A stretch of DNA of 64,000 nt, taken from Leifsonia soli. Lineage in GTDB: Bacteria; Actinomycetota; Actinomycetes; Actinomycetales; Microbacteriaceae. The position numbers and the translations under genes were made by a program. The notes beneath the pieces were generated by a model that was not told the DNA's origin, did not search any database, and was given only the letters and a program-made list of their open reading frames with translations. The stretch spans positions 1,364,001 through 1,428,000 of the forward strand of contig NZ_JACCBJ010000001.1 in the NCBI RefSeq assembly GCF_013408745.1. The letters run 5' to 3'. Below are positions 45,947-56,401 of this stretch, piece by piece (the first letter of the stretch is position 1; each line of letters starts with the position of its first letter).

Positions 45947-47223
45947 GCCCCGCGGCCCGCCGAACCGGTCTCGGAGGCCGACAGGGAGTCACGGTGCGAC
46001 TGCCGCGCGAACGACAGCACGATTCCGATGGCGATCATGGAACTGATCATCGCAGTCCCACCCGCAGAGATCAGTGGGAGCGGTACGCCCAGCACCGGGA
46101 TCACCCCCAGGACCACGGCGATGTTGACGAACGCCTGGCCGATCAGCCACACCATGATGGCCGCCGTCGTCACGCGCGCGAACGGATCGGTGGATGCGTG
46201 GATGATGCGCAGGAAGACGACCGCCAGCATCACGAAGAGCAGGAGCACGAGGACCGCGCCGATGAGTCCGAGCTCCTCGCCGATGATCGCGAAGATGAAG
46301 TCGGTGTCCGCTGCGGGCAGCCACGACCACTTCGAGTGCGAGTTGCCCAGCCCGACACCGAAGACGCCGCCGGAGGCGAGGGCGTAGAAGCCGTTCTTGA
46401 TCTGCCAGTCGACGTCCGGGTTGGCCACGCTCGTCCCGCCGAAGTAGGCGGCGATGCGGCCCACACGGCTGGCGCTCGACAGGGCGACGACGATCGCCAA
46501 CGCCCCGACGGCGACGACGCCGGTGGCCAGGTACCGCATCCGGACGCCCGCGAAGTACAGGGCGCCGAGGATGAGCGCCGCCAGGATCATGGTCGTTCCC
46601 AGGTCGCCGCCGAGCAGCACGAGAGCGACAGCGCCTCCCGCGATCGGGACGACGGGCACGGCGACGTGCTTCCACTGGTCGAGCACGTCGCGCTTACGGG
46701 CGAGGACGACCCCCAGCCACACCACGAGCGCGAGCTTGATGGCCTCCGACGGCTGGGCGGTCACCGAGCCGATGCGCAGCCAGTTGCGGTTGCCTCCGAT
46801 CTCGACGCCCAGCGGCGTGAGCAGCACGAGCAGCTGGAGGAAGCAGGCGGCGCCGAGGAAGAACCAGATCGTCTTCCTCCAGAACGCGCGCGGGATCCGC
46901 GAGACCAGGAACATCAGCGGCAGGCCGACCAGCGTGTACGCGCCCTGCGACCAGAACCGGGAGAAGAAGTTGTCGTCGTCGTTGTGGGCCTCCACCGACG
47001 AGGAGGACAGCACCATCACCAGGCCGAACACGACCATGAACAGGGTGATCCCGAGCAGCAGGAAGTAGTTCGCCGACTCGGAGGTCATCCCGCGGCCCAG
47101 CTGGATGCGCGTCGTCAGCGCACCGATGCGGGCGGCGGCACCGGAACGCGGCTCGGACGGAGGAGCCGCCGGGCCCGGGCGCTCAGTCCTGCCGCGGGTC
47201 GGGACGCGGGGCGGACTCGTCAT
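45943..47223 (-). CDS. ftsW: Septal peptidoglycan glycosyltransferase FtsW (SEDS)
   Basis: A 426-residue SEDS protein with about ten helices. It polymerises lipid II together with FtsI. Conserved pieces are GNRNWLRIGSVTAQPSEAIK (catalytic-site region), FIFAIIGEELGLIGA and the C-terminal VLGVIPVLGVPLPLISAGG. I chose ATG 47223 because GGAGG lies 8 nt upstream; a GTG three codons earlier is possible. The first 35 residues are a cytoplasmic Pro/Arg-rich tail and overlap the 3' end of murD by 41 nt. Confidence 0.95.
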   Translation of the reverse strand: MTSPPRVPTRGRTERPGPAAPPSEPRSGAAARIGALTTRIQLGRGMTSESANYFLLLGITLFMVVFGLVMVLSSSSVEAHNDDDNFFSRFWSQGAYTLVGLPLMFLVSRIPRAFWRKTIWFFLGAACFLQLLVLLTPLGVEIGGNRNWLRIGSVTAQPSEAIKLALVVWLGVVLARKRDVLDQWKHVAVPVVPIAGGAVALVLLGGDLGTTMILAALILGALYFAGVRMRYLATGVVAVGALAIVVALSSASRVGRIAAYFGGTSVANPDVDWQIKNGFYALASGGVFGVGLGNSHSKWSWLPAADTDFIFAIIGEELGLIGAVLVLLLFVMLAVVFLRIIHASTDPFARVTTAAIMVWLIGQAFVNIAVVLGVIPVLGVPLPLISAGGTAMISSMIAIGIVLSFARQSHRDSLSASETGSAGRGA

Positions 47224-48748
47224 CCGCCTCACCTCCCACGTACTCGTTCACGGCCGACTGGAAGCGGCGGCCTCGTTCTGCATAGTCGGCGAACTGGTCC
47301 ATCGACGCCGCCGCCGGAGCGAGCAGCACGGTGTCCCCCTCGCGAGCGAGACCACCGGCCAGTCGGACCGCCGTCGGCATGACCTCATCAGTCTCGTCGG
47401 CGTCGACCTCCAGCACGGGAAGGTCCGGCGCGTGTCGCCGGAATGCGGCGACGAGCTCCGCGCGGTCGACGCCGATCACGACGGCGCCGCGGAGCCGGCC
47501 GACGTGCCGGGCGACCAGCGCATCCACGTCGACGCCCTTCAGGAGGCCGCCGACCAGCCACACCACGGACGGGTAGGCGCGCAGAGACGCATCGGCGGCG
47601 TGCGGGTTGGTGGCCTTCGAGTCGTCCACCCAGTTGACCCCGCCCTGGACGCGGACCAGCTCGATGCGGTGCGCGTCCAGCCGGAAGGCCGTGAGCACAT
47701 CCCGGATGACCTGGGGAGGCACGCCGTACGACCGGGCGAGAGCGCTGGCGGCGAGGATGTTCGCGACGACGTGCGGCGCGGAGAGCCCGGCCTCCTGCAG
47801 CTCGTCGAGCGTGGTCAGCTCGAGCGCCGCGTTCGCGCGGTCGTCGAGGAAGGCGCGGTCGCAGAGGATGCCGTCCACGATCCCGAAGTCGCTCGGGCCG
47901 GGGACGCCGAGACCGAAGCCGATGGCGCGCGCGCCCTCGACGACCTCCGCCTCCTCGACCATGCGCAGGGTGTTCTCGTCGGCCTTGTTGTAGACGCAGG
48001 CGACGCGGGTGTTGTCGTAGACCTTGGCCTTGGCGGCGATGTACGCCTCGAGAGAGCCGTGCCAGTCCAGATGGTCGTCGGCGATGTTCAGGCAGGCCGC
48101 CGAGAACGGTGACAGCTCACCGCCCGCATTGCGGTTGACCCAGTGCAGCTGGTAGCTGGAGAGCTCGACCACGAGCACGTCGTAGCCCTCCGGGTCGCGG
48201 ATGGCATCGAGCACGGGCACGCCGATGTTGCCGCACGGAGCGACGCGGTTGCCGCCGGCGAGGATCATCGTCGCGGTCAGCTGCACGGTGGTCGTCTTGC
48301 CGTTCGTTCCGGTGACGCAGATCCAGTCGGCCGGGCCCTGACGGCCGTCCGGCCGCGCGACCTTGTCGCGCAGCCGCCAGGCGAGTTCGATGTCGCCCCA
48401 GACGGCGGTGCCGCGCTGCTCGGCCCAGACCAGCAGCGGGTGGTCCCAGTGGAAGCCCGGCGACGCGATGACCAGCTCCGGGTCGAACGCGACGAGGCGG
48501 TCCGGCGGGGTCGCCAGATCCGGCTCCTCGACAAGCTCGGCGCCGATGACCTCCAGCAGCATCCGCCGCTCGTCGTCGGCCTTCGCGGCGACGACCAGCA
48601 CCTGGGCGCCCAGCTCGGCGAGCGTGTCGGCCACCGAGAACCCGGTGACGCCGAGACCGTACACGGCGACCCGCAGGCCGCTCCAGTCGTGGTGCCAGCT
48701 GGTCAGCGCAGCGAGGCGCTCCGCGAGGGCGTCGTTCGAGGCCGTCAT
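47183..48748 (-). CDS. murD: UDP-N-acetylmuramoylalanine-D-glutamate ligase
   Basis: A 521-residue Mur ligase adding D-Glu. [20 protein letters not shown] is the N-terminal nucleotide site, [18 protein letters not shown] the ATP loop, [16 protein letters not shown] the central block and [15 protein letters not shown] the C-terminal one. The length is above the usual 440-460, with extra residues in the N-terminal domain and at the Asp/Glu-rich C-terminus. It overlaps mraY upstream by 4 nt (ATGA) and ftsW downstream. Confidence 0.97.
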   Translation of the reverse strand: MTASNDALAERLAALTSWHHDWSGLRVAVYGLGVTGFSVADTLAELGAQVLVVAAKADDERRMLLEVIGAELVEEPDLATPPDRLVAFDPELVIASPGFHWDHPLLVWAEQRGTAVWGDIELAWRLRDKVARPDGRQGPADWICVTGTNGKTTTVQLTATMILAGGNRVAPCGNIGVPVLDAIRDPEGYDVLVVELSSYQLHWVNRNAGGELSPFSAACLNIADDHLDWHGSLEAYIAAKAKVYDNTRVACVYNKADENTLRMVEEAEVVEGARAIGFGLGVPGPSDFGIVDGILCDRAFLDDRANAALELTTLDELQEAGLSAPHVVANILAASALARSYGVPPQVIRDVLTAFRLDAHRIELVRVQGGVNWVDDSKATNPHAADASLRAYPSVVWLVGGLLKGVDVDALVARHVGRLRGAVVIGVDRAELVAAFRRHAPDLPVLEVDADETDEVMPTAVRLAGGLAREGDTVLLAPAAASMDQFADYAERGRRFQSAVNEYVGGEADDESAPRPDPRQD

Positions 48749-49860
48749 GTGGCCAGCCACTCCAGGTAGAACGAACCGACGCCGGCGGCGACGAGCAGGC
48801 CGCCGATGATCCAGAACCGGACGACGACCGTCACCTCCGCCCATCCCTTCAGTTCGAAGTGATGATGGATGGGGCTCATCAGGAAGATGCGTCTGCCGTG
48901 CGTCAGTTTGAAGTACGCGCGCTGCACGATCACCGACCCCGCCTCGATGACGAAGATGCCGCCGATGAGGACGAGCAGCAGCTCGGTGCGGCTCAGGATG
49001 GCGAGGGCGGCGACCGCGCCGCCGAGCGCCAGCGAGCCGGTGTCGCCGAGGAAGATCTGCGCGGGCGATGTGTTCCACCAGAGGAACCCGACGACAGCGC
49101 CGACGATCGCCGTAGCGACGATCGCGAGGTCGAAGGGATCGCGCACGTCGTAGCACTTCGCCACGTTCTCGACGCTCAGCTTCGCGTTCGCGCACGACTG
49201 GATCGACTGCCAGAAGCCGATGATGATGTATGCGCCGATCGCCAGGATGGACGCACCGGACGCGAGCCCGTCGAGGCCGTCCGTGACGTTGACGCCGTTC
49301 GAGGTCGCGGCGACCAGGAAGTTGATCCAGATCAGGTAGAGGCCGTAGCCGACGAGCACCCCGATGACGCCGAACTTGGTGATCGAACCGAAGTCGATCG
49401 CCGGGAGATCGCGAATGAAGGACACGGTCATCGTCGCCGGGGTATAGCCGTTCCCATTCGGGAAGCGGATGGCGAGGAACGCCCACACGGTCGCCACGAT
49501 GACCTGCCCGGCGACCTTGGCCCAGCCGGTCAGCCCGAGGCTCCGCTCGCGCCGGGTCTTGAGGAAGTCGTCGATGAAGCCGACGACGCCCAGTCCCACC
49601 ATGAGGAACAGCACGAGGAGCGCCGAGACGCTCGTCTCGTCTCCGGTCAGCAGGAGCGCCGTGAAGTAGCCGAACAGCGTTCCGAGGATGACGACGATGC
49701 CGCCCATCGTGGCCGTGCCCCGCTTGGCATGGTGACTCTGAGGTCCGTCGTCGCGGATGAACTGTCCCCACTGCAGCCGGCGGAACAGCCGGATGAAGAG
49801 CGGGGTCAGGAAGAGCGTGAACGCCATCGACAGCGCACCGGAGGTCAGCAGGGCTCTCAC
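48745..49860 (-). CDS. mraY: Phospho-MurNAc-pentapeptide translocase MraY
   Basis: A 371-residue ten-helix enzyme moving phospho-MurNAc-pentapeptide to undecaprenyl phosphate to form lipid I. Signature blocks: [25 protein letters not shown] (Mg-binding Asp pair), the [12 protein letters not shown] active-site loop, [10 protein letters not shown], and [13 protein letters not shown]. The start is GTG and overlaps the murF stop by 4 nt. Confidence 0.98.
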   Translation of the reverse strand: MRALLTSGALSMAFTLFLTPLFIRLFRRLQWGQFIRDDGPQSHHAKRGTATMGGIVVILGTLFGYFTALLLTGDETSVSALLVLFLMVGLGVVGFIDDFLKTRRERSLGLTGWAKVAGQVIVATVWAFLAIRFPNGNGYTPATMTVSFIRDLPAIDFGSITKFGVIGVLVGYGLYLIWINFLVAATSNGVNVTDGLDGLASGASILAIGAYIIIGFWQSIQSCANAKLSVENVAKCYDVRDPFDLAIVATAIVGAVVGFLWWNTSPAQIFLGDTGSLALGGAVAALAILSRTELLLVLIGGIFVIEAGSVIVQRAYFKLTHGRRIFLMSPIHHHFELKGWAEVTVVVRFWIIGGLLVAAGVGSFYLEWLAT

Positions 49861-51296
49861 GAGAACGATTCTCCCAGTCGGTCGCCCAGGAAGCGCAGCC
49901 CGGCCGAGTTGGAGGACTTCACCAGCACCGTGTCACCCGGGAGCAGAGCACCGCTGAGGTGGTCGAACGCCGCGTCCTGCGTGTCGAAGTAGAGGGATTC
50001 GCCATCCCAGGAGCCCTCGTTGATCGCCGAGATGTGCATCCGGCGCGCGGAGGGGCCGACGATCACGAGCTGATCGATGCCGAGCCGGACCGCCAGCAGG
50101 CCGATGCGGTCGTGCTCCTCGCCCGAGAACTCCCCCAGCTCGCTCATCTCGCCCAGCACGGCGATGGTGCGGCCGTCCGGCTCGGCGATCTGCGCCAGAG
50201 TCTTCAGCGCGGCCGACATGGAGTCCGGGCTCGCGTTGTACGCGTCGTTGATGACGGTCACCTCGGTGCCGCCCATGACCTCCATCCGCCAGCGCTCCGC
50301 CGTCTTGACGGTCTGGAGGGCCGACACGATCGTGTCGATGTCGACGTCGAGGACGTACGCGGAGGCCGCAGCGGCCAGGGCGTTCATGACGTGGTGCTCG
50401 CCGAGCACCTGGAACCGCACGGGACGCGACTGCGGCTCCGAGCCGGGGCCGTCTCCGCCGTCGCGCGACGGGAGGTGCAGGGTGAAGGAGGTGCCGCGGC
50501 GGTCGGACACCACATCGGTCGCGCGCACGTCGGCGCGCTCGTCCAGCCCGAACCAGAGCACGCGGGCGGCGGTCTTGTCCGCCATCGTCGCCACGCGCGG
50601 GTCGTCGATGTTGAGCACGGCGACATCCGATTCCAGCAGGTCGGTGACCATCTCGGTCTTGGCCTGCAGGGTTTTCTCGATGCCGCCGAACTCGCCCGCG
50701 TGCGCGAGCCCGACCTTGAGGACGACACCGACATCCGGCCGCGCCATGCGCACCAGGCGCGCGATCTCGCCGATGCCGCTCGCCCCCATCTCGGCGACGA
50801 GGAACTGCGTCTCCTCCGTCACCTGCAGCATGGTCACGGGCGCGCCGACCTCGTTGTTGAAGGAGGCGCGCGGAGCGATCGTCGGACCAACCTGCTCGAG
50901 CACGGCCCGGAGCAGGTTCTTTGTGGTGGTCTTGCCGTTCGATCCGGTGATCCCGACGATCTTGAGCCGTCCGAGGGCACGCACGCGGGCGATGACCTCG
51001 GTGGCGAGGTCGCCGAGGGCCACCACGGTGTCGTCGACCAGAAGCTGAGGGACCGGCAGCTGGAGCGGGTGGTCGACCACGACGAGAGCGGCGCCCGCTT
51101 CCACCGCCTGCGGGGCGAACAGGTGGCCGTCGGTCACCTCGCCGGGCTTGGCGAAGAAGATCCCGCCGGGGACGACCTCGCGCGAATCCGTCGTGGAGGG
51201 TCCAGAGACCGCGGTCTCCGGCGAGACGTGGGTGCCGTCGAGCAGCAGCGTGCCGCGGGTCGCCTCGGCGATCTCGGCCAGGGTGAGAGCGATCAT
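49857..51296 (-). CDS. murF: UDP-MurNAc-tripeptide-D-alanyl-D-alanine ligase
   Basis: A 479-residue Mur ligase adding D-Ala-D-Ala. The ATP loop is [19 protein letters not shown], followed by [31 protein letters not shown] and the C-terminal [17 protein letters not shown]. The ATG start abuts the murE stop with no gap. Confidence 0.97.
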   Translation of the reverse strand: MIALTLAEIAEATRGTLLLDGTHVSPETAVSGPSTTDSREVVPGGIFFAKPGEVTDGHLFAPQAVEAGAALVVVDHPLQLPVPQLLVDDTVVALGDLATEVIARVRALGRLKIVGITGSNGKTTTKNLLRAVLEQVGPTIAPRASFNNEVGAPVTMLQVTEETQFLVAEMGASGIGEIARLVRMARPDVGVVLKVGLAHAGEFGGIEKTLQAKTEMVTDLLESDVAVLNIDDPRVATMADKTAARVLWFGLDERADVRATDVVSDRRGTSFTLHLPSRDGGDGPGSEPQSRPVRFQVLGEHHVMNALAAAASAYVLDVDIDTIVSALQTVKTAERWRMEVMGGTEVTVINDAYNASPDSMSAALKTLAQIAEPDGRTIAVLGEMSELGEFSGEEHDRIGLLAVRLGIDQLVIVGPSARRMHISAINEGSWDGESLYFDTQDAAFDHLSGALLPGDTVLVKSSNSAGLRFLGDRLGESFS

Positions 51297-52850
51297 CTAC
51301 AGCCACCCCGCCTCTCGCAGCGCGAGGCGGACGTCGTCGCGGGCCGAGTACGGCAGTCGCTGACCCGCGACCTCCTGGTAGTCCTCGTGGCCGGGGCCGG
51401 CGTACAGCACGACGTCGCCCTCGCCCGCCAGGGACAGCGCGGTGCGGAACGCGGCACGCGGGTCGGGGACCTCGTACAGCTCGAGGTCCGGGACGGCGCC
51501 CCGCGCTCCATCGAGCAGGGCGGCACGGATGCTCGCGGGATCCTCCCAGCGCGGGTGGAAGTCGGTGATCACCACGGCGTCCGCGCCGCGGGCGGCGATG
51601 GCTCCCATGTCGGTGCGCTTCGTGGTGTCGCGGTCTCCGTCGGCGCCGAACACCATGATGATGCGGCCTTCGGTCACCTTGCGCAGCGCGTTCAGGGTCG
51701 AGAGGAAGGCGTCGGGGCTGTGGCCGTAGTCGATGAACACCACAGGGCCGCGGTCGCCCGAGAGCCGCTCGGCGCGGCCGGGGATGTAGGCGTCGATGCC
51801 GCCGTCGCGCGCGAGGGCCGCTCCGATCGCGTCGAGGTCGTATCCCGACTCGACCAGCATGACGATGGCGAGCGCGGCGTTGGCCGCGTTGTACGCACCG
51901 AGCAGCGGGATGCTCGTCTCGAGCCGCCGGCCGTCGGGACCCTCCAGCGCGAAGGATGTACGTGTCAGAGTCTCCTCGAGCACCGTCAGCAGCCACTCGG
52001 AGTCGGAGCCGGGCGAGCTGGACAGCGTGGCGACGGGGATGCGCGACTGCTCGACCAGGGCACGACCCCAGTCGGAGTCGACCGTGACGACGCCGCGGCG
52101 GGCGCGGTCGGGCTGGAAGAGCTCGAGCTTGGCCGCGAAGTAGTCCTCCATGGCGTCGTAGTCGTCGAGATGGTCGTGGCTGAGGTTGGTGAACCCGACG
52201 ACGTCGAACACGATTCCGTCGACACGGTGGCGGGTGAGCGCCTGCGCGGACACCTCGATGGCGACGGCGCGGACGCCCTCCTCGCGCATGCGGGCGAGGA
52301 GCGCGTGGAGCTCGCTCGCCTCGGGAGTGGTCAGCTTGCTGGTGATGGCCGTCTCGCCGATGCGGCGCTCGGCGGTCGAGCTGAGGCCGGAGACGACGCC
52401 CAGCTGGCCGAGGATGGCGTTGAGCAGATACACGACGCTGGTCTTGCCGTTGGTGCCGGTGACGCCGAACAGCGTCGCGGAGTTCTCGTCGGTGCGGTAG
52501 ATCCACGCCGAGACGGCGCCCAGTGCGGCGCGCGGCTCAGGCGTGACGATGACCGGGAGGCCGGACTCCGCGGCGAGGGCCGCACCCTCCTCGTCGGTGA
52601 GCACGGCGACGGCACCCGCGTCCGCCGCGGCGGTCGCGTAGGACGCGCCGTGGGAGTTGCGGCCGGGCACGCCGACGTAGAGGTCGCCGGGTTCGACGGC
52701 GGAGCTCGCGAGGGCCGCGCCGGTCACCTCGACCCCGTCGAGGTCGCCGCGGCACTCCAGCCCGAACTCCGCTACCAGCTGGGCGAGCGGGCGGGCGACG
52801 GGATGCTCGGGGCGCAGAGAAGAGGGCGCCGGTCCTGTCACGTGGCTCAC
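51297..52850 (-). CDS. murE: MurE-type UDP-MurNAc-L-Ala-D-Glu: third-residue amino acid ligase
   Basis: A 517-residue Mur ligase adding the third stem-peptide residue. [19 protein letters not shown] is the ATP loop and FTNLSHDHLDDYDAMEDYF the central block. At residues 430-438 the specificity loop reads DFHPRWEDP. Meso-DAP enzymes have DNPR here, so DAP is unlikely. Leifsonia-type Microbacteriaceae walls contain 2,4-diaminobutyrate instead, which would fit, but the substrate is an inference. The start is GTG with GGAAA upstream. Confidence 0.95.
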   Translation of the reverse strand: MSHVTGPAPSSLRPEHPVARPLAQLVAEFGLECRGDLDGVEVTGAALASSAVEPGDLYVGVPGRNSHGASYATAAADAGAVAVLTDEEGAALAAESGLPVIVTPEPRAALGAVSAWIYRTDENSATLFGVTGTNGKTSVVYLLNAILGQLGVVSGLSSTAERRIGETAITSKLTTPEASELHALLARMREEGVRAVAIEVSAQALTRHRVDGIVFDVVGFTNLSHDHLDDYDAMEDYFAAKLELFQPDRARRGVVTVDSDWGRALVEQSRIPVATLSSSPGSDSEWLLTVLEETLTRTSFALEGPDGRRLETSIPLLGAYNAANAALAIVMLVESGYDLDAIGAALARDGGIDAYIPGRAERLSGDRGPVVFIDYGHSPDAFLSTLNALRKVTEGRIIMVFGADGDRDTTKRTDMGAIAARGADAVVITDFHPRWEDPASIRAALLDGARGAVPDLELYEVPDPRAAFRTALSLAGEGDVVLYAGPGHEDYQEVAGQRLPYSARDDVRLALREAGWL

Positions 52851-52865
52851 TTTCCGTTGTGCTGT

Positions 52866-54617
52866 CTAGTAGTAGGGCGGATAGTCCGCCGGGCTGGACG
52901 TCGAAGGCTTCACCCGGTAGGTCTTCAGCACCTGACTCATGATCGTGTGGAACAGCGGAGCGGCGGCTGCCGACGAAGTAATGGTAGTCGGGAACCCGAG
53001 GTTGACCGAAACGACGTACTGGGGATCGTCGACCGGCGCGACGCCCATCACGGACACGTAGTACGAGGGCAGGTAGCCGCCCTTGCCGTCCGGCTGCTGG
53101 GCCGTTCCGGTCTTCGCGGCGATGCGGTAGCCGGGGATCTGGAGCTGCTTCTTGAGCTCGCCGTCGGTGACGACGGACTCCAGCATCCCGAGCGTCGTCG
53201 CGGCCGCCTGCGCGGACACGACCGGCGTGGGCTTGGTGTTCGGGATGTCCGTCACCGAGCCGTCCGGGTGCTGGCAGCCTTCGACCAGCGACAGCGGGAT
53301 GCGGGTGCCGCCGTTGGCGAGCGCCTGGTACGCGCCGACCATCTGCAGCTGGGTGGCCGAGACACCCTGACCGAACATCGTCGCGTACTTGGTCTGGTCG
53401 TCCCAGTCCTTCACGGGGTGGAGTTCGCCCGAGGACTCGTCCGGGTACGGAAGCCCGGTCGGGTCGCCGATCCCGAACTTCTTCAGATAGTCGTATCGCG
53501 TCTGGTCGCTCAGTGCGCGGCCCAGCTGCGACATCCCGGTGTTGGACGACATCATGAGCACTCCGGTCAGCGTGAGCCGGAGCGGGGCGTGGTATCCCGA
53601 GTCGTGCAGATCGGCCCCGTTGCCGGACTGCCACGAGTACGGCGCGAGCACCTGGGACGTCGGCGTCGCCTTCCCCTGGTCGATCAGCATCGCTGCGGTC
53701 AGCGCCTTGAAGGTGGAGCCGGGCTCCCGCGGGTCGGTGAGGGGCTGCAGACGCCAGAAGGACGGATCGGTCGCGTCGATGTTGTTGGGGTCGAGCGACG
53801 GCACCTGCGCGATCGCCTTGATCTTCCCGGTCTTCGCCTCGGCCACCGTCACGAAGCCGAACTTGGACCCGGTCGCGGCGACCTGCTGGGCTAGCGTCTG
53901 CTGGGCGAACCACTGCAGATCCGAATCGATGGTCAGCTTGAGGGTGCCGCCGTCCTTCGCGGGCTTCTGCACGACCGTGCTGCCGGGGATGGCCACCCCG
54001 TCGGCGCCGCGCTGGTACGTCTCCTCGCCGTTCTCGCCGGCCAGGCAGCCGTTCTCGCTGGCCTCGAGCCCGGCGTCGCCGCCCTGCGACAGGTAGCCGA
54101 GCAGGTTGCCGGCGACCGCGCCGTTCGGGTAGCTGCGAGCCTGCTTCTTGGTGAAGGTGAGCCAGGGGTACGGCAGCTTGTCGAGCTTGTCGAACGTTCC
54201 GACGTCCATTCCGGACTTGATGAGTACGTACTGCGACTTCGGGTCGGCCTTGAGCGCCGCATCGATGAGGGCGACGACCGCGTCGCCGCCCTGACCGGTG
54301 ATCGCCCCGATCTTCGCGGCGGCCTCGACCATCTTGTCCCGGCCGCCGGCGATCGCATCCTTCGGGGAGGCCGCCGCCGTGTAGGTGTAGATCGTGGTGG
54401 CCAGCACCGTTCCGTCGCTGTCGACGATGTCGCCGCGGTTGCCGAGCAGCGGGGTCGAGACCTCTTTCGCCGTCACCGACTGCCGCTGCAGGGCATCCGC
54501 CCGCACGACCTGGATGTCGACCAGCTTGGCGCCCAGGATGCCGACGGTCGCCGCGACGGCGAGGACCGTCACGGCGGTCCGCCGCCGCAGCATCTTCTTG
54601 CTGACCATGCCCCGCAT
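52866..54617 (-). CDS. ftsI: Septal penicillin-binding protein FtsI (PBP3, class B)
   Basis: A 583-residue transpeptidase. One N-terminal helix (TAVTVLAVAATVGILGAKL) precedes the pedestal domain with GNRGDIVDSDGTVLA. The penicillin-binding domain has Ser301 in PGSTFKALT, then MSSNTGMSQLG and AAKTGTAQQ as the three active-site motifs. No PASTA domain follows. Start at 54617 or, three codons later, at 54608 (GGGG upstream); evidence does not decide. It works with FtsW and FtsL at the septum and is a beta-lactam target. Confidence 0.95.
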   Translation of the reverse strand: MRGMVSKKMLRRRTAVTVLAVAATVGILGAKLVDIQVVRADALQRQSVTAKEVSTPLLGNRGDIVDSDGTVLATTIYTYTAAASPKDAIAGGRDKMVEAAAKIGAITGQGGDAVVALIDAALKADPKSQYVLIKSGMDVGTFDKLDKLPYPWLTFTKKQARSYPNGAVAGNLLGYLSQGGDAGLEASENGCLAGENGEETYQRGADGVAIPGSTVVQKPAKDGGTLKLTIDSDLQWFAQQTLAQQVAATGSKFGFVTVAEAKTGKIKAIAQVPSLDPNNIDATDPSFWRLQPLTDPREPGSTFKALTAAMLIDQGKATPTSQVLAPYSWQSGNGADLHDSGYHAPLRLTLTGVLMMSSNTGMSQLGRALSDQTRYDYLKKFGIGDPTGLPYPDESSGELHPVKDWDDQTKYATMFGQGVSATQLQMVGAYQALANGGTRIPLSLVEGCQHPDGSVTDIPNTKPTPVVSAQAAATTLGMLESVVTDGELKKQLQIPGYRIAAKTGTAQQPDGKGGYLPSYYVSVMGVAPVDDPQYVVSVNLGFPTTITSSAAAAPLFHTIMSQVLKTYRVKPSTSSPADYPPYY

Positions 54618-54628
54618 CCGTCCCGTCG

Positions 54629-55285
54629 TCAGTGCGTCACCGGGGTCGGCAACGCTCCCTGCAACGGTACGGTCGGAGTGGCACCCGAGGCGGTAGCCCC
54701 ACCCGGAGTTGTGGAATTCCCAGCCTGCCCCGCCGTTGTGGACGGATTCACCGGCTGCTGCGGCTGCGTCACCAGCGAGACGCCCGCGAGGAGCGCATTC
54801 GGCACCAGGTTGCCCTGCGTCCCGGTGACGGTCCCCGCCGCCCCGCTGGCCGGGAGCGGCGCACCGAGCACCGCCCCGTCGGACAGGCGCAGGTAGGCCG
54901 GGTTGCTGTTGCTGACCATGCCGAGGGCGTTCGCGTTCGCGGCCAGGTTCTGCGGCGAAGCCACGCGGTTGAGGTCCTCCGAGACCGCCTGGTACGAACG
55001 CTGCAGCTCGGTCTGCTTCGACTCCAGGGTCTGCAGCTGGTAGGCGCCCTGGGACAGGCCGATGCTGAGGAGCAGCTGCGCCACGACGACGCCGAGCAGG
55101 GTCGCGACGGCGATGCCCGCATACAGTGCCCGGGGACGAGCGCGTCGCTGCGACCGGGTCGGGACGACCTCCAGGTGGGTGCGCTTCTGCTCCTCCACCG
55201 GGGCGGGGAGGGCGCCGCCCCGCCACAGGGCCGCAGGGCGCCTGCGCCCGGTGACCGGGACCGCTTCTGCCAGATTGCCGCTCAC
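54629..55285 (-). CDS. ftsL: FtsL-like septum protein
   Basis: A 218-residue bitopic protein between rsmH and ftsI, the position of ftsL. The cytoplasmic part (1-50) is basic. One helix ([21 protein letters not shown]) is followed by a short coiled coil ([20 protein letters not shown]) and [15 protein letters not shown], where FtsL proteins contact FtsQ/FtsB. The remaining 100 residues are a Gly/Thr/Pro/Ser-rich external tail, much longer than in classic FtsL (about 110 residues). The start is GTG with a GAGGAGG site, overlapping the rsmH stop by 4 nt. Confidence 0.85.
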   Translation of the reverse strand: MSGNLAEAVPVTGRRRPAALWRGGALPAPVEEQKRTHLEVVPTRSQRRARPRALYAGIAVATLLGVVVAQLLLSIGLSQGAYQLQTLESKQTELQRSYQAVSEDLNRVASPQNLAANANALGMVSNSNPAYLRLSDGAVLGAPLPASGAAGTVTGTQGNLVPNALLAGVSLVTQPQQPVNPSTTAGQAGNSTTPGGATASGATPTVPLQGALPTPVTH

Positions 55286-56286
55286 GAACGCCTCCTCGTC
55301 TCGTCCTTGCCGGTGGATGCGCCGCTCGCCGGTCGCACCCGTTCGGCCGCCCGCAGGCGCACCGGGGTGGCCCTCGGGTTGGCGGCCTTCTCGTCGTCGT
55401 CGGCCAGCTCGGCGCCGCGGATCAGGAGCTTCAGCTCCGGCCGGTGCTCGGGCAGCTCGACGGGAAGTCCTGCGGGAGCGCTCGATGTGGACCGCGCCTG
55501 GAGTTCCCGCTTGACGATGCGGTCCTCGAGCGACTGATACGCCTCCACGACGATGCGGCCGCCGACGGCGAGGGAGTCGATGGCAGCCGGGATCGCACGC
55601 TGCAGCACCGCGAGCTCCTGATTGACCTCGATCCGCAGGGCCTGGAACACGCGCTTGGCGGGATGCCCCTGTCGCTGCAGCGCCGCGGGCGTCGCCTTGA
55701 TGATCAGGTCGACCAGCTGACCGGAGCGCACCAACGGCTCGCGCTCGCGCGACTCCACGATGCGCGAGGCGTAGCGCCCCGCCAGCTTCTCCTCGCCGTA
55801 GTCGCGGAAGATACGGCGGAGGTCGGCCTCGGAGTACTCCGCGAGAACGGTCGCCGCGGTGAGCTCGCTCGTGCCGTCCATCCGCATGTCGAGCGGTGCG
55901 TCCTTCGAGTACGAGAAGCCGCGCTCGACGCGGTCGAGCTGGAGGGAGGAGACGCCGAGGTCGAACAGCACACCGTCGACCGCCTCGAATCCGAGCCCTT
56001 CGATGGCCTCGCGGATGCCGTCGTAGACGGTGTGGACGAGGTGGACGCGGTCGCCGAAGCGCTCGAGCCGCTCCCCCGCGATCGCCAGCGCCTCGGGGTC
56101 GCGGTCGAGTCCGACCAGCGTGACATCGGGGAAACGCTCCAGGATGCCGGCGGAGTGGCCGCCCATCCCGAGGGTCGCGTCGGCGAAGACGGCGCCCGGC
56201 CTGGTCAGCGCGGGACCGAGCAGTTCGATGCAGCGCTCCAGGAGGACCGGGGTGTGGATGCGGGAGGTGTCGTCGGATTCGGTCAT
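55282..56286 (-). CDS. rsmH: 16S rRNA (cytosine-1402-N4) methyltransferase RsmH
   Basis: A 334-residue SAM enzyme (old name MraW). [13 protein letters not shown] and [16 protein letters not shown] form the SAM site; [16 protein letters not shown] is the catalytic segment; [18 protein letters not shown] and the C-terminal [16 protein letters not shown] complete the family pattern. ATG 56286 is chosen because homology begins there; an in-frame ATG at 56334 would add 16 unlike residues. A 26-bp hairpin lies in the mraZ-rsmH gap. Confidence 0.96.
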   Translation of the reverse strand: MTESDDTSRIHTPVLLERCIELLGPALTRPGAVFADATLGMGGHSAGILERFPDVTLVGLDRDPEALAIAGERLERFGDRVHLVHTVYDGIREAIEGLGFEAVDGVLFDLGVSSLQLDRVERGFSYSKDAPLDMRMDGTSELTAATVLAEYSEADLRRIFRDYGEEKLAGRYASRIVESREREPLVRSGQLVDLIIKATPAALQRQGHPAKRVFQALRIEVNQELAVLQRAIPAAIDSLAVGGRIVVEAYQSLEDRIVKRELQARSTSSAPAGLPVELPEHRPELKLLIRGAELADDDEKAANPRATPVRLRAAERVRPASGASTGKDETRRRS

Positions 56287-56339
56287 GGTCGTTCGGGACG
56301 GGCCGCCTGCCCCTGGATCCGGATCCCCATCCATTCCGA

Positions 56340-56365
56340 CCTGACACCGGGGAAGTGGTGTCAGG
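56340..56365 (-). promoter_or_regulatory. Hairpin in mraZ-rsmH spacer
   Basis: CCTGACACC and GGTGTCAGG (9-bp perfect stem, 8-nt loop) lie in the 115-bp gap between mraZ and rsmH. There is no U-run, so it may be an RNA-processing or partial attenuation site rather than a terminator. Confidence 0.4.
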
Positions 56366-56401
56366 GCGTATGGCTGGGAGTCCGGCGCCAGGGACGCGGG
56401 G

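Noticed and set aside
49959..53894. 1311-codon open frame on the plus strand
   Set aside because: It is antisense to murF, murE and ftsI, which have full family motifs and coupled starts. Long antisense frames are expected at this GC content.
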